Counted from the first letter of the stretch, positions 16,542 through 26,938 are shown. The stretch: DNA of 64,000 nucleotides from Enterobacter hormaechei subsp. hoffmannii (GCF_001729745.1 NZ_CP017186.1:2914001-2978000); one strand, 5' to 3'. Numbers and translations are program-made. Notes: generated by a model from the sequence alone, not told the origin.

Positions 16542-16996
16542 TTATATATACTTATCATCCCTGCTCGTAGCGAACGCCCGACGGGGCGCAGCCCTGCGCT
16601 AACCCACGCTTGAAATAAGTTTCTTTTCAAGGGAATACTAAAACGTAATCTAAAAGTGAAGACACGAATTGCCCGATCTGTGACGGGCAATTAATTAAAA
16701 TATAATCTTCCTGAAAATCTTAAAGCCTGTGGCAAAAAAAAGCACGATCTACAGTTTATAAAATTACGGCAACAATGTATTTTCAGAATTAATTCAGCAA
16801 AACGATAGTTACAATGAATTATTCCCGTCAGCACGCATTCATATCAAAAATACTCACAACCGCTGGCACTACACAAAACCGTTCACTTTTGTTACATTTT
16901 TTTTCAAACACACCCTGTTTTGATACTTAAAATAGGCTGTCTGCCGCACTGTCCCCCGCAGACAAGCGTATCCATAACGATTTCACTGGAGAAAAA
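16542..16996. other. Divergent control region between gfcE and rcnB
   Basis: About 455 AT-rich bases without a gene. A perfect inverted repeat, AATTGCCCG (16667-16675) and CGGGCAATT (16684-16692), lies about 130 bases upstream of the gfcE start. No U-run follows on either strand, so it is more likely a leader hairpin or operator than a terminator. No ops (RfaH) element was found. A TGGAG ribosome-binding site precedes rcnB. Confidence 0.5.
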
Positions 16997-17329
16997 ATGG
17001 CTAAGCGTAAATTGGTGCTTCTGGGTGTATTACTGTCTCTGGCGGGCTCCGCATTCGCAGCCCCGCAAACGGCCGCCGCGCCTTCCGGCATTAAGGCTTA
17101 TGAAGAGCAGGAGTTCATCGCCGACTTCACCAAATTTAAGATTGGCGATACCGCGCCCGCGCAGTATCAGACGCCAGAGTACACCATCAAACAGTACCAG
17201 CTACGTAACCTTCCCGCGCCCGATGCCGGTACGCACTGGACCTACATGGGTGAAAATTACGTTCTGATTGGTGATGCTGATGGCAAAATCTACAAAGCCT
17301 ATAACGGAGATATTTTCTATCACCGCTGA
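16997..17329 (+). CDS. rcnB: Periplasmic nickel/cobalt homeostasis protein RcnB
   Basis: 110-residue periplasmic protein with a cleaved signal peptide ('LGVLLSLAGSAFAAP'). It moderates Ni/Co efflux together with RcnA in E. coli. The C-terminal half ('NLPAPDAGTHWTYMG' and 'YNGDIFYHR') is nearly identical to E. coli RcnB, including the His-Arg end. The efflux pump rcnA and regulator rcnR, adjacent in E. coli, are not in this window. The next gene starts 4 bases after its stop. Confidence 0.9.
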   Translation: MAKRKLVLLGVLLSLAGSAFAAPQTAAAPSGIKAYEEQEFIADFTKFKIGDTAPAQYQTPEYTIKQYQLRNLPAPDAGTHWTYMGENYVLIGDADGKIYKAYNGDIFYHR

Positions 17330-17333
17330 TACG

Positions 17334-17756
17334 ATGATCCGGCCCTGGCAGGAGGACGACCGGCCATTTCTGCGCACGCTGTACCTGCATGCACGACGCG
17401 TGGCCTGGCCATGGCTGGACAATTCTGAATGGCAGCTTGAGGATTTTGACGCCGCAACGCGTGACGAGCAGATCTGGGTTGCGATTCACGACGGTCACCG
17501 GGTAGGGTTTGCCTCCGTCTGGGAAAATGATAACTTTTTGCACAATCTGTTTGTCGACCCGCTGTATCAGCGTCTGGGAGTTGGCCGTTTGTTACTGGAA
17601 CAAGTACAGAGGACGTTTACCAGTACAGGCGCGCTGAAGTGTCTGGTGAAGAATGAGCGGGCGGTTGCGTTTTACCAGCGCCACGGCTGGCACATTGAGG
17701 CGACGGGGGATTCTCCGGAAGGAGAGTATTATTTGATGCACTATCGGCTTGGGTAA
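17334..17756 (+). CDS. GNAT-family N-acetyltransferase
   Basis: 140-residue acetyltransferase. The acetyl-CoA binding motif 'LFVDPLYQRLGVGRLLLEQV' and the C-terminal 'NERAVAFYQRHGWHI' mark the GNAT fold. The substrate is unknown. ATG 17334 lies 4 bases after the rcnB stop, so it probably relies on coupled translation; a longer frame from 17268 would overlap rcnB and is less likely. It is followed by a REP element. Confidence 0.8.
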   Translation: MIRPWQEDDRPFLRTLYLHARRVAWPWLDNSEWQLEDFDAATRDEQIWVAIHDGHRVGFASVWENDNFLHNLFVDPLYQRLGVGRLLLEQVQRTFTSTGALKCLVKNERAVAFYQRHGWHIEATGDSPEGEYYLMHYRLG

Positions 17757-17758
17757 AG

Positions 17759-17828
17759 TCAGGTGGCGCTACGCTTACCTGACCTACAAAATCGAGGTAG
17801 GCCGGGTAAGGCGAAGCCGCCACCCGGC
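17759..17828. repeat. REP/BIME element between GNAT gene and apbC
   Basis: Two opposed REP-like units: GGTGGCGCTACGCTTACC, then after a short spacer GGTAGGCCGGGTAAGGCGA with GCCGCCACCCGGC. It matches the enterobacterial REP consensus and lies between convergent genes. Confidence 0.85.
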
Positions 17829-17845
17829 ACTGACGCGCAGAGGCG

Positions 17846-18955
17846 TTATACCGCGCGGAAGGCGATCTCACTCGGGATCACGTCCCCCTGCCAGTACAGT
17901 TGCGCCGCAACGCGCCCCGCCAGCTGACGATAGATTTCCGTGAATTCGCTATCAGGACGGCTGACCACCGTCGGCTTACCGCTATCCAGATCTTCACGCA
18001 GTGTGATATGCAGCGGCAGTTGCCCCAGCAGCTGGGTGTGATATTGCGCCGCCAGCTTCTCCGCACCGCCGGTACCGAAGATCGGCTCATGGTGTCCACA
18101 GTTGCTGCAAATGTGCATGCTCATGTTCTCGACGATGCCGAGTACCGGCACCTCCACCTTCTCGAACATCACGATGCCTTTTTTGGCGTCGATCAGCGCG
18201 ATATCCTGCGGCGTGGTGACCACGACGGCGCCGGTGACCGGAATGTTCTGCGCCAGCGTCAGCTGGATATCACCGGTGCCCGGCGGCATGTCCAGCACCA
18301 GATAATCGAGGTCAGGCCACATTGTCTCCTGCAACATTTGCAGCAACGCTTTGCTGGCCATCGGGCCGCGCCAGACCATTGCGTTATCGTCCGTGACCAG
18401 GTAACCAATGGAGTTGGTCGCCAGACCGTGCGCCACGATCGGCGCCATGTGGGTACCGTCCGGCGAAGTTGGACGCTGGTTTTCAGCACCCAGCATGTTC
18501 GGAATGGACGGGCCATAAATATCCGCATCCAGAATGCCGACTTTCGCCCCTTCTGCCGCCAGCGCAAGCGCCAGGTTCACGGCGGTCGACGATTTACCCA
18601 CCCCACCCTTGCCAGAACTGACGGCGATGATGTTCTTCACGCCGTTAACGCCCGGCTGATTTTTCACGCGCTTGAGCGTGGCGATGCTGTGGCTTAGCTT
18701 CCAGTCAATTGCTTTTGCGCCAGTAATGCGCAGCAGCTCAGAGCTGGTTTGCTCTTTCAGGGCATCAAAGGCGCTGGTCCAGACGAACGGCATCTGCAGC
18801 TCAATGTGCAGCGTATCGTCCAGCCATGCGACATGATGAAGCGCTTTCAGCGTCGTGAGATTGTGCTTCAGGGTTGGATGCTGAAAATTAGCCAGCGTCC
18901 CGGCGACCATTGCTCGTAAGGCTTCCGGTGATTTGGCCTGGGATTGAGAACTCAT
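17846..18955 (-). CDS. apbC: Iron-sulfur cluster carrier protein ApbC/Mrp
   Basis: 369-residue cytoplasmic P-loop NTPase of the Mrp/NBP35 family that binds and transfers Fe-S clusters. It has an N-terminal MIP18-like (DUF59) domain of about 100 residues. The deviant Walker A 'SSGKGGVGKSSTA' is near residue 115 and 'CSNCGHHEP' carries the cluster-binding CXXC. It is divergent from metG, as in E. coli. Length equals E. coli Mrp. Confidence 0.96.
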   Translation of the reverse strand: MSSQSQAKSPEALRAMVAGTLANFQHPTLKHNLTTLKALHHVAWLDDTLHIELQMPFVWTSAFDALKEQTSSELLRITGAKAIDWKLSHSIATLKRVKNQPGVNGVKNIIAVSSGKGGVGKSSTAVNLALALAAEGAKVGILDADIYGPSIPNMLGAENQRPTSPDGTHMAPIVAHGLATNSIGYLVTDDNAMVWRGPMASKALLQMLQETMWPDLDYLVLDMPPGTGDIQLTLAQNIPVTGAVVVTTPQDIALIDAKKGIVMFEKVEVPVLGIVENMSMHICSNCGHHEPIFGTGGAEKLAAQYHTQLLGQLPLHITLREDLDSGKPTVVSRPDSEFTEIYRQLAGRVAAQLYWQGDVIPSEIAFRAV

Positions 18956-19092
18956 CCCGACTCCTTTGTTCTTGTGAATAAGACCTTAGATGAACAAGTT
19001 TACCTGAAAGGCCGTGGTTTGTGCTTACTTAATAATGCCCCTTTTGGTAATATCGAAAACCCTTTTCACAGTTAAAAGAAGTAATGCCTACT

Positions 19093-21126
19093 ATGACTCA
19101 AGTCGCGAAAAAAATTCTGGTAACGTGCGCCCTGCCGTACGCCAACGGCTCAATCCACCTCGGCCACATGCTGGAGCATATCCAGGCTGATGTCTGGGTC
19201 CGTTACCAGCGAATGCGCGGCCACGAGGTTAATTTCATCTGTGCGGACGATGCCCACGGCACCCCAATCATGCTGAAAGCGCAGCAGCTGGGAATTTCCC
19301 CGGAACAGATGATCGCCGAAATGAGTCAGGAGCATCAGACCGATTTTGCTGGCTTTGACATCAGCTATGACAACTATCACTCCACGCACAGCGACGAGAA
19401 CCGCGAGCTGTCAGAGCTGATCTACACCCGTCTGAAAGAGAACGGTTTCATTAAAAACCGCACCATCTCTCAGCTGTACGATCCGGAAAAAGGCATGTTC
19501 CTGCCGGACCGTTTCGTCAAAGGCACCTGTCCGAAATGTAAATCCCCGGACCAGTACGGCGATAACTGCGAAGTGTGTGGCGCGACCTACAGCCCGACCG
19601 AGCTTATCGAGCCGAAATCCGTGGTTTCCGGCGCCACGCCGGTGATGCGTGACTCCGAGCACTTCTTCTTCGACCTGCCGTCGTTCAGCGAAATGCTGCA
19701 GGCGTGGACCCGCAGCGGCGCGCTGCAGGAGCAGGTGGCGAACAAGATGCAGGAGTGGTTTGAATCCGGTCTGCAGCAGTGGGATATCTCCCGCGATGCG
19801 CCATACTTCGGCTTCGAAATCCCGAACGCGCCGGGCAAATATTTCTACGTCTGGCTGGATGCGCCAATCGGCTACATGGGCTCCTTCAAGAACCTGTGTG
19901 ACAAGCGCGGCGATACCCTAAGCTTCGACGAGTACTGGAAGAAAGATTCCACCGCCGAGCTGTACCACTTCATCGGCAAAGACATCGTTTACTTCCACAG
20001 CCTGTTCTGGCCAGCGATGCTTGAAGGCAGCAATTTCCGCAAGCCGACTAACCTGTTCGTACACGGCTACGTAACGGTCAACGGTGCGAAGATGTCCAAA
20101 TCTCGCGGGACGTTTATTAAGGCCAGCACCTGGCTGAACCACTTCGATGCGGATAGCCTGCGCTACTACTACACCGCGAAGCTCTCTTCCCGCATCGACG
20201 ATATCGACCTGAATCTGGAAGATTTCGTGCAACGCGTGAACGCGGACATCGTCAACAAGGTGGTGAACCTGGCGTCCCGTAACGCAGGTTTTATCGCTAA
20301 ACGCTTTGACGGCGTGCTCTCTGCCGAACTGGCCGATCCTGAGCTGTATAAAACCTTCACCGACGCCGCCGCTGCGGTTGGCGAAGCCTGGGAAAGTCGT
20401 GAATTTGGTAAAGCCATTCGCGAAATCATGGCGCTGGCAGACGTGGCCAACCGATATGTCGACGAGCAGGCACCATGGGTGGTGGCGAAACAGGAAGGCC
20501 GCGACGCCGACTTGCAGGCGATCTGCACCATGGGTCTGAACATGTTCCGCGTGCTGATGACCTGGCTGAAGCCGGTTCTGCCGCAGCTGGCAGCCCGCGC
20601 GGAAGCATTCCTGAACACCGAACTGACCTGGGATGCCATCCAGCAGCCGCTGCTCGGCCACAAGGTGAACACCTTCAAGGCGCTGTATAACCGCATCGAG
20701 ATGAAACAGGTTGACGCGCTGGTGGAAGCATCAAAAGAAGAGGTGAAAGCGGCTGCCGCGCCGGTGACCGGCCCGCTGGCGGACGATCCGATTCAGGAGA
20801 CCATCACCTTTGATGATTTCGCCAAAGTCGACCTGCGCGTGGCGCTGATCGAAAACGCGGAGTTCGTGGAAGGTTCTGACAAACTGCTGCGTCTGACGCT
20901 GGATCTGGGCGGCGAGAAACGTAACGTCTTCTCCGGCATTCGTTCCGCGTACCCTGATCCGCAGGTGCTGATCGGTCGTCAGACCGTGATGGTGGCAAAC
21001 CTGGCGCCGCGTAAAATGCGCTTCGGCATCTCTGAAGGGATGGTGATGGCCGCAGGCCCGGGCGGAAAAGACATCTTCCTGTTAAGCCCTGACGAAGGCG
21101 CGAAGCCGGGTCAGCAGGTGAAGTAA
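19093..21126 (+). CDS. metG: Methionyl-tRNA synthetase
   Basis: 677-residue cytoplasmic class I aminoacyl-tRNA synthetase. '[11 protein letters not shown]' is the HIGH motif and 'GAKMSKSRG' the KMSKS loop. The zinc knuckle '[18 protein letters not shown]' follows residue 145. The C-terminal EMAP-like domain ('[18 protein letters not shown]') gives dimerisation and tRNA binding. ATG 19093 is preferred, matching E. coli MetG; an in-frame ATG at 19084 lies closer to AGAAG and could also be used. A strong terminator follows at 21133. Confidence 0.97.
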   Translation: MTQVAKKILVTCALPYANGSIHLGHMLEHIQADVWVRYQRMRGHEVNFICADDAHGTPIMLKAQQLGISPEQMIAEMSQEHQTDFAGFDISYDNYHSTHSDENRELSELIYTRLKENGFIKNRTISQLYDPEKGMFLPDRFVKGTCPKCKSPDQYGDNCEVCGATYSPTELIEPKSVVSGATPVMRDSEHFFFDLPSFSEMLQAWTRSGALQEQVANKMQEWFESGLQQWDISRDAPYFGFEIPNAPGKYFYVWLDAPIGYMGSFKNLCDKRGDTLSFDEYWKKDSTAELYHFIGKDIVYFHSLFWPAMLEGSNFRKPTNLFVHGYVTVNGAKMSKSRGTFIKASTWLNHFDADSLRYYYTAKLSSRIDDIDLNLEDFVQRVNADIVNKVVNLASRNAGFIAKRFDGVLSAELADPELYKTFTDAAAAVGEAWESREFGKAIREIMALADVANRYVDEQAPWVVAKQEGRDADLQAICTMGLNMFRVLMTWLKPVLPQLAARAEAFLNTELTWDAIQQPLLGHKVNTFKALYNRIEMKQVDALVEASKEEVKAAAAPVTGPLADDPIQETITFDDFAKVDLRVALIENAEFVEGSDKLLRLTLDLGGEKRNVFSGIRSAYPDPQVLIGRQTVMVANLAPRKMRFGISEGMVMAAGPGGKDIFLLSPDEGAKPGQQVK

Positions 21127-21132
21127 TAAAAA

Positions 21133-21159
21133 AGCCGGATGAGAATCCGGCTTTTTTTT
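21133..21159 (+). terminator. Terminator after metG
   Basis: AGCCGGAT-GAGA-ATCCGGCT flanked by an A-run and a T-run of eight, so it could act in both directions. Confidence 0.9.
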
Positions 21160-21160
21160 G

Positions 21161-21230
21161 CCCGGCGGCGCTACGCTTGCACGGACCTACGAGTTTTGTA
21201 GGCCGGGTCAGGCGAAGCCGCCACCCGGCT
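21161..21230. repeat. REP/BIME element between metG and yehS
   Basis: Opposed REP units CCCGGCGGCGCTACGCTTG and TAGGCCGGGTCAGGCGAAG with GCCGCCACCCGGC, next to the metG terminator. Confidence 0.85.
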
Positions 21231-21235
21231 AAAAA

Positions 21236-21706
21236 TCACCCCTTCTGGTTATGCACCCGCTGCGTCAACCCACGCAGGAAATAACGCAGAAACTGATCCC
21301 CACACTCGCGGTAATTTTTATGATCCGGCGCGCGCATCATGGCGGTGATTTCCGGCATCGACACGCGAAATTTCTGCTCGGTCATGATCGCCAGAATGTC
21401 GTCAGTTTTCAGGGAGAACGCAATACGCAGCTTTTTCAGCACCGTGTTATTGTTCACCCGACGCTCCAGCGCCAGCTCAGGCGCAGATTCATCTTTGCCG
21501 CGCTTGTCGTAGATCAGGCCGTTCAGGAAGCCCGACAGAATGATGTCCGGGCAGCGAACAAAACCCTCTTCATCTTCTTTAGTCATCCAGGTGTCGAACC
21601 CGGCGGACGTGGATTCCATGTCGGAGAGCGCAAGAATGCGCACCATGTCATTATTGTTCGCTTTCAGGGTGTAGCGCAGGCTACGAAGAATATCGTTACT
21701 TAGCAT
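21236..21706 (-). CDS. yehS: DUF1456 family protein YehS
   Basis: 156-residue cytoplasmic protein with two DUF1456 repeats. The signatures 'LKANNNDMVRILAL' and 'FSLKTDDILAIMTEQKF' are the same motif repeated, and 'RVSMPEITAMMRAPDHKNY' follows. Length and sequence match E. coli YehS. Its biochemical role is not known. It lies 46 bases downstream of btsR on the same strand and may be cotranscribed with btsSR. Confidence 0.93.
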   Translation of the reverse strand: MLSNDILRSLRYTLKANNNDMVRILALSDMESTSAGFDTWMTKEDEEGFVRCPDIILSGFLNGLIYDKRGKDESAPELALERRVNNNTVLKKLRIAFSLKTDDILAIMTEQKFRVSMPEITAMMRAPDHKNYRECGDQFLRYFLRGLTQRVHNQKG

Positions 21707-21752
21707 AGAGCCTTCGAATGTCGATGATGCAATGGCGCGCAGTGTACCAGTT

Positions 21753-22472
21753 TTACAGCCCTATCGCCTCTTTCAAACTTTTCAGATAGCGACGACTGAC
21801 GGGCACGGTTTGCCCTGCACGTAGCACCAGTTCGGCCTGGCCGTTATCTTCCAGGCGGATCTCCTTCAGGTGCGCCATGTTCACCAGATACTGTCGATGA
21901 CAGCGAATCAGCGGCGTGCGGCTCTCCAGCGTGCGTAACGTAAGCTCGGTAAAGCCTTCGTTGCCTTCAGCGCTGGTGACGTATACCCCGCTCAGACGAC
22001 TGCTGACAAAGGCAACGTCGTCCATTTGCAGGAGGTAAATCCGGCTGTGCCCGGTACAGGGGATAAACTTCAGGGGCTGCTGATGCTCCGGCAGCAGCGT
22101 CACGTCCTGCGCGGTACGCTCCTGGCGCAGACGGGTCAGGGTCTTTTCAAGGCGTTTCTCTTCAATCGGTTTCAGCAGATAATCAAACGCGTGCTCTTCA
22201 AACGCCTTTACCGCGTACTCATCAAAGGCCGTCAGAAAGACGATATAGGGACGGTGCTCCGGGTCGAGCATGCCGACCATCTCCAGACCGCTGATGCGCG
22301 GCATCTGAATATCGAGGAACAGCACGTCCGGGCGCAGTTTATGCACAGCACCGATGCCTTCAATGGCATTGGCGCATTCCCCCACGACCTCAATATCACT
22401 CTGCTCCTGCAACAGGACACGCAGGTTTTCCCGTGCTAACGGCTCATCATCAACAATCAGCACTCTTAACAT
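21753..22472 (-). CDS. btsR: LytTR response regulator BtsR (YehT)
   Basis: 239-residue response regulator. The receiver domain has '[12 protein letters not shown]', phosphoacceptor Asp in '[12 protein letters not shown]' and the conserved Lys in 'DYLLKPI'. The C-terminal LytTR domain ('[19 protein letters not shown]', '[11 protein letters not shown]') binds DNA. In E. coli it pairs with BtsS to sense pyruvate and activate the pyruvate transporter btsT. It overlaps the end of btsS by 7 bases. The target gene is not in this window. Confidence 0.95.
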   Translation of the reverse strand: MLRVLIVDDEPLARENLRVLLQEQSDIEVVGECANAIEGIGAVHKLRPDVLFLDIQMPRISGLEMVGMLDPEHRPYIVFLTAFDEYAVKAFEEHAFDYLLKPIEEKRLEKTLTRLRQERTAQDVTLLPEHQQPLKFIPCTGHSRIYLLQMDDVAFVSSRLSGVYVTSAEGNEGFTELTLRTLESRTPLIRCHRQYLVNMAHLKEIRLEDNGQAELVLRAGQTVPVSRRYLKSLKEAIGL

Positions 22473-24151
22473 GCGTTCTCCTCCAGCGGCAATCGTAAGG
22501 TAATTCGGGTATAGCGGTCTGGCTCACAGGCGACGGTGATACCGCAGTCATCACCAAAATGTGCGCGCAGGCGCTTATCCACCAGGCTCATGCCCAGACC
22601 GCCTGACGCGGAGGCTTCATACAGCCCCGCGTTATCTTCAATATCCAGCACCAGATGGTGGTTAAAACGGGAAGCGGAAATCATGATTTCTCCGGTTCCC
22701 AGCAGCTGCGACGTCCCATGCTTAATGGCGTTCTCCACAATCGGTTGCAGGGTAAAGGCCGGAAGATGCTGATACGCCAGCTCATCCGGGACGGATAACG
22801 ACACCTGTAATCGTGACTGGAAGCGCGCTTTTTCAATTTGCAGATAGGCGTTTACATGCTCAATCTCGTCCGCGAGGGTGACGATCTCCGAGGGACGCTT
22901 CAGGTTTTTGCGGAAAAATGTCGACAGAAATTGCACCAGCTGCGCGGCCTGATCGCTGTCGCGGCGGATCACCGCCTTCAGCGTGTTGAGCGCGTTAAAC
23001 AGGAAATGCGGATTCACCTGAGCGTGCAGGAGCTTAATTTCTGACTGCGTCAGCAGCGCTTTTTGCCGTTCATACTGCCCCGCCAGGATTTGCGCCGAAA
23101 GCAGCTGGGCGATCCCCTCCCCCAGCGTGCGGTTGATGGAGCTGAACAGGCGATTTTTGGCTTCGTAAAGCTTAATGGTGCCCATGACGCGCTGGTTTTC
23201 GCCCCGCAGGGGAATGACCAGCGTAGAGCCAAGTTTGCACTGCGGATGCAGGGAACAGCGGTACGGCACTTCATTCCCGTCGGCATACACCACTTCACCC
23301 GTTTCAATAGCGCGCAAAGTGTAGGCCGAGGAGATCGGCTTACCTGGAAGATGGTGGTCGTCCCCGGTACCGGTAAACGCCAGCAACTTTTCGCGATCGG
23401 TAATCGCCACGGCCCCGATATCCAGCTCTTTATACAGCACCTGCGCCACCTTCATGCTGTTCTCCTCGTTGAATCCCTGCCGCAGGATCCCTTCCGTCGA
23501 CGCCGCAACTTTTAATGCGGTGGCAGAAAATGCCGAGGTGTATTTTTCGAACATGGCGCGTTTGTCGAGCAGAATGCGCATAAACAGCGCCGCACCAACG
23601 GTATTGGTGACCATCATCGGTGCGGCAATGCTGCTGACCAGATGTAACGCATCGTCAAACGGGCGCGCGATCAGCAGGATGATCGCCATCTGCGCCATTT
23701 CCGCCACGAAGGTGATCGCCCCGGCGGTAAGGGGACTGAACACTTTATCCGGCCGTCCGCGCTTAATCATATAGCTGTGGACGAGACCACCGAGCAGCCC
23801 TTCGACAATGGTGGAGATCATGCAGCTTAGTGCCGTCATACCGCCCATCGAATAGCGGTGCAGGCCGCCGGTTAACCCCACCAGACCGCCCACGACCGGG
23901 CCTCCGAGCAGCCCGCCCATTACCGCGCCAATGGCGCGCGTATTGGCGATGGAATCTTCAATATGGAGACCAAACCAGGTCCCCATAATGCAGAATATGG
24001 AAAATACGACGTAGCAGAGGAATTTGTGCGGCAGACGGACGGTGACCTGCATCAGCGGAATGAACAGGCGCGTTTTGCTCATCAACCAGGCGATGACAAG
24101 AAACACGCACATCTGCTGAAGCAACAGCAGCACCAGATTAAACTCGTACAT
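22466..24151 (-). CDS. btsS: Pyruvate-sensing histidine kinase BtsS (YehU)
   Basis: 561-residue inner-membrane kinase. A 5TM-LYT sensor domain occupies about the first 200 residues, a GAF-like domain follows ('[16 protein letters not shown]'), then the His-kinase domain with '[20 protein letters not shown]' (phosphoacceptor His) and 'IVENAIKHG' (N box). Start 24151 gives the E. coli length; an in-frame ATG at 24166 adds five residues. It is divergent from mlrA. In E. coli, BtsS binds extracellular pyruvate with high affinity. Confidence 0.95.
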   Translation of the reverse strand: MYEFNLVLLLLQQMCVFLVIAWLMSKTRLFIPLMQVTVRLPHKFLCYVVFSIFCIMGTWFGLHIEDSIANTRAIGAVMGGLLGGPVVGGLVGLTGGLHRYSMGGMTALSCMISTIVEGLLGGLVHSYMIKRGRPDKVFSPLTAGAITFVAEMAQMAIILLIARPFDDALHLVSSIAAPMMVTNTVGAALFMRILLDKRAMFEKYTSAFSATALKVAASTEGILRQGFNEENSMKVAQVLYKELDIGAVAITDREKLLAFTGTGDDHHLPGKPISSAYTLRAIETGEVVYADGNEVPYRCSLHPQCKLGSTLVIPLRGENQRVMGTIKLYEAKNRLFSSINRTLGEGIAQLLSAQILAGQYERQKALLTQSEIKLLHAQVNPHFLFNALNTLKAVIRRDSDQAAQLVQFLSTFFRKNLKRPSEIVTLADEIEHVNAYLQIEKARFQSRLQVSLSVPDELAYQHLPAFTLQPIVENAIKHGTSQLLGTGEIMISASRFNHHLVLDIEDNAGLYEASASGGLGMSLVDKRLRAHFGDDCGITVACEPDRYTRITLRLPLEENAC

Positions 24152-24256
24152 ACTCACAAACCGCACATTCTAAAAACGCGTAACATACACTGATGGCGGT
24201 TAACTTTCTTTGAAACGTGCCAAAAAAGCGATAAATCGTGTCCGTCATCACACCTT

Positions 24257-24286
24257 TTGCCGGAGATAACCTGTCTTTCGTATAAT
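24257..24286 (+). promoter_or_regulatory. Predicted sigma-70 promoter for mlrA
   Basis: TTGCCG at 24257-24262 and a perfect TATAAT at 24281-24286 are 18 bases apart, giving a start near 24293 and a leader of about 75 bases. Confidence 0.55.
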
Positions 24287-24369
24287 TTGTACAAAAAAGA
24301 ATCAAATCTTCCTGGTTCCGCAAAGTGGGTCTACAGTTAAGCTGGGGACGCGCAAGCCTGGGGGCGAAA

Positions 24370-25110
24370 ATGGCGCTTTACACGATAGGTGAAGTGGCAC
24401 TCCTGTGTGATATCAATCCCGTTACGCTACGGGCGTGGCAGCGACGGTATGGATTGCTTAAGCCGCAAAGAACGGACGGCGGGCACCGCCTGTTTAACGA
24501 TGCGGATATTGACCGGATCCGCGAGATCAAAAGCTGGATCGACAATGGCGTACAGGTAGGCAAGGTGAAATCGCTTCTGAGCCAGGACGATCCAGATACG
24601 CAGCATCTCTGGCGCGAGCAGCAGGAAACGCTGCTGAGGCTGTTGCAGACCGGCAATTTGCAGCGTCTGCGCGGCTGGATCAAAGAACAGGGTCGAGACT
24701 ACCCCGCGCAAACCCTGATCACCCATCTTTTTATTCCCCTACGGCGTCGGCTTCAGTGTCAGCAAACCACCTTACAGGCACTGCTCAGCATGCTTGATGG
24801 CGTGCTGATTAACTATATTTCCGTCTGTCTTGCCTCAGCGCGGAATAAAAACAGCAAAGATGCGCTGGTGATCGGCTGGAACGTCCACGATACCACCCGG
24901 CTGTGGCTCGAAGCCTGGATTGCCACCCAGCAGGGCTGGCGCGTTGACGTGCTTGCACACTCCCTGGCACAGCTCAGGCCGGAACTGTTTGAGGGGCAGA
25001 CGCTGCTGGTCTGGTGTGGCGAAGTCCCCTCCGCTTCCCAGCAGCAGCTCCTGACGGAATGGCGCGAACATGGTTATCCCGTTTACTCGCTGGGGCCAAA
25101 TGCGTTGTAA
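24370..25110 (+). CDS. mlrA: MerR-like curli/biofilm regulator MlrA
   Basis: 246-residue transcription factor. The N-terminal MerR helix-turn-helix 'YTIGEVALLCDINPVTLRAW' is followed by 'GGHRLFNDADIDRI'. The C-terminal half is a cobalamin-binding-like domain that lacks the B12 His motif, as in E. coli MlrA. In E. coli it activates csgD and hence curli and cellulose, downstream of the YciR/YdaM c-di-GMP relay. ATG 24370 follows GGGGGCG and matches the known N terminus. It is divergent from btsS. Confidence 0.95.
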   Translation: MALYTIGEVALLCDINPVTLRAWQRRYGLLKPQRTDGGHRLFNDADIDRIREIKSWIDNGVQVGKVKSLLSQDDPDTQHLWREQQETLLRLLQTGNLQRLRGWIKEQGRDYPAQTLITHLFIPLRRRLQCQQTTLQALLSMLDGVLINYISVCLASARNKNSKDALVIGWNVHDTTRLWLEAWIATQQGWRVDVLAHSLAQLRPELFEGQTLLVWCGEVPSASQQQLLTEWREHGYPVYSLGPNAL

Positions 25111-25117
25111 CGCATTT
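25098..25117 (+). terminator. Small palindrome over the mlrA stop codon
   Basis: AAATGCGTT-GT-AACGCATTT covers the mlrA TAA. It could end transcription weakly; no long T-run follows. Confidence 0.35.
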
Positions 25118-25178
25118 AATGGTTCATTAACAGCTGCGCTTCACCGTATAATTGTTCCGTTAACAACAGGAGCACATG

Positions 25179-25292
25179 ATGAAGGCAACGAAACTGGCCG
25201 TAATTACCCTTTTTGCACTGATGGCCGTCAGCGGTATCGGTGGCGTTATGCTTGCAGGTTACTCGTTTATTGTTCGCGGCGGTGTTGGCTGA
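25179..25292 (+). CDS. yohO: Small membrane protein YohO
   Basis: 37-residue single-span inner-membrane protein, below the usual ORF length cut-off. The core '[17 protein letters not shown]' is nearly the same as E. coli YohO, which also sits between mlrA and yehW. AGGAG lies 6 bases before ATG 25179; the ATG directly before it is too close. TATAAT at 25147-25152 is a likely -10 box. The last 26 bases overlap the 3' end of convergent yehW. Function unknown. Confidence 0.85.
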   Translation: MKATKLAVITLFALMAVSGIGGVMLAGYSFIVRGGVG

Positions 25293-26004
25293 GGTATCCG
25301 GCCAGGCGTTCAAACAGGCGATCCACCACAATCGCCGCCAGCGCAACCAGAACCGCCCCCTGAATAATATAGGCCGTGTTAAACCCGCTTAACCCGATAA
25401 TGATCGGCGTCCCCAGCGTATTGACCCCGACCGTCGACGCGATGGTTGCCGTACCAATGTTGATGATCACGGACGTCCGCACACCGGCAATAATCACCGG
25501 TGCGGCCAGCGGCAGTTCAACCTTCAGTAGCCGCTGCCAGGCGCTCATTCCCATCCCTTCCGCTACGCTCAGCACCGATGCAGGCACCGCCGCAATGCCC
25601 GCCAGCGTCCCTTGCAGAATGGGCAACACGCCGTACAAGATCAGCGCAATGATGGCAGGCTCCTGCCCAAAACCGATCGCCGGCACGGCAATCGCCAGCA
25701 CGGCCACCGGCGGGAAGGTCTGCCCCGTTGCGGCGATGGTCTCCACCAACGGACGGAACTCCCTGCCCGCAGGCCGCGTCACCGCAATACCGGCACCTAT
25801 GCCCAGCACGATGGCAATCACGCTTGACACCGCTACCAGCCAGAAGTGCGCCAGGGTGAGATTAACAAAGCTCTCCTGCTGGTACACCGGGCGCGGCAGC
25901 CCGGGAATAAGCGCATTAAACAGCGCCGCGCTGTGCGGCATCAGGTAGAGTAAGGCGATAAACAGCCCTGTCAGCCAGAGTAACGGATCACGGACCCACT
26001 TCAC
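25267..26004 (-). CDS. yehW: Osmoprotectant ABC transporter permease YehW
   Basis: 245-residue inner-membrane permease of the ProW/OpuCB type. The binding-protein-dependent transport signature is visible in '[21 protein letters not shown]', which contacts the ATPase. About six membrane helices. It is the last gene of yehZYXW, in which all junctions are close or overlapping; it overlaps yehX by 17 bases. The E. coli system imports glycine betaine with low affinity and is induced in stationary phase. Confidence 0.95.
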   Translation of the reverse strand: MKWVRDPLLWLTGLFIALLYLMPHSAALFNALIPGLPRPVYQQESFVNLTLAHFWLVAVSSVIAIVLGIGAGIAVTRPAGREFRPLVETIAATGQTFPPVAVLAIAVPAIGFGQEPAIIALILYGVLPILQGTLAGIAAVPASVLSVAEGMGMSAWQRLLKVELPLAAPVIIAGVRTSVIINIGTATIASTVGVNTLGTPIIIGLSGFNTAYIIQGAVLVALAAIVVDRLFERLAGYLSQHRREQ

Positions 26005-26938
26005 GCGTCACCTCCCCCGCCAGCAGATCGCGAAAATGGATCGTCCCGCATGGCGTACCCTGCCCGTCCGCAACGGGCAACACCTCACACTGCCGGGCGA
26101 CAAACGCCGAAAGGGCATCGCGCAGGCTCATCCCGTCATGCAGCGGTTCACCACCGATTTGCGCATCCTGCGGACGCAGATAGTCCCTGACGGTGCGCAG
26201 CGAGAGCAGCCTGACACCCAGCTCGCTGCGGCCAAAGAACTCACGCACAAAATCGTTTGCCGGCGACGTTAACAGCTCAAGCGGCGTACCCTGCTGGACG
26301 ACTTCGCCGTGATCCATCAGTACCAGACGATCGGCCAGCCGCAGTGCTTCGTCGATATCATGCGTCACCAGCACGATGGTGCGCCCGAGAATACGGTGGA
26401 TGCGGCTCATCTCGGCCTGAAGTGCGCCGCGGGTGACCGGATCCAGCGCGCCGAAGGGCTCATCCATCAGCAGTACCTGCGGGTTAGCGGCCAGCGCGCG
26501 CGCCACCCCGACCCGCTGCTGTTGTCCGCCGGATAGCTGGTGCGGGTAGCGGTCGCGAAGCGACGCGTCCAGGCCCAGCAGCGCCATCAACTCGTCGACA
26601 CGCTCATTGATCTTCCCCCGGGACCATTTTTCCAGCTGTGGCACGGTGGCAATGTTCTGCGCCACCGTCCAGTGGGGAAACAGGCCGATGGACTGAATGG
26701 CGTAGCCCATACGCCGCCGCAGCTCCAGCACCGGCAGGCTGCGGATCTCCTCTCCGGCAAAGCGAATCGTCCCGCTGTCGTGCTCCACCAGCCGATTGAT
26801 CATCTTCAGCGTCGTCGATTTTCCCGACCCCGACGTCCCGATCAATACCGAGAACGCCCCCTCGGCAAAATGCAGATTGAGATGGCTTGCCGCCGGACGG
26901 CCCGCAAAGGTTTTACTCACATCATGAAATTCAATCAT
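25988..26938 (-). CDS. yehX: Osmoprotectant ABC transporter ATPase YehX
   Basis: 316-residue ABC ATPase on the cytoplasmic face. Walker A 'GTSGSGKST', Q-loop '[13 protein letters not shown]', signature 'LSGGQQQRV' and Walker B '[12 protein letters not shown]' are all intact. A C-terminal CBS-like segment ('[19 protein letters not shown]') follows and is the usual osmosensing part of this subfamily. Start 26938 begins 'MIEFHDVSK' and matches E. coli; the longer frame reads through yehY and is rejected. It overlaps yehY by 8 bases. Confidence 0.95.
   Translation of the reverse strand: MIEFHDVSKTFAGRPAASHLNLHFAEGAFSVLIGTSGSGKSTTLKMINRLVEHDSGTIRFAGEEIRSLPVLELRRRMGYAIQSIGLFPHWTVAQNIATVPQLEKWSRGKINERVDELMALLGLDASLRDRYPHQLSGGQQQRVGVARALAANPQVLLMDEPFGALDPVTRGALQAEMSRIHRILGRTIVLVTHDIDEALRLADRLVLMDHGEVVQQGTPLELLTSPANDFVREFFGRSELGVRLLSLRTVRDYLRPQDAQIGGEPLHDGMSLRDALSAFVARQCEVLPVADGQGTPCGTIHFRDLLAGEVTREVGP

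Noticed and set aside
16542-16996. Possible RfaH/ops (JUMPstart) element upstream of gfcE
   Set aside because: No GGCGGTAGC-like core was found on the minus strand ahead of gfcE.
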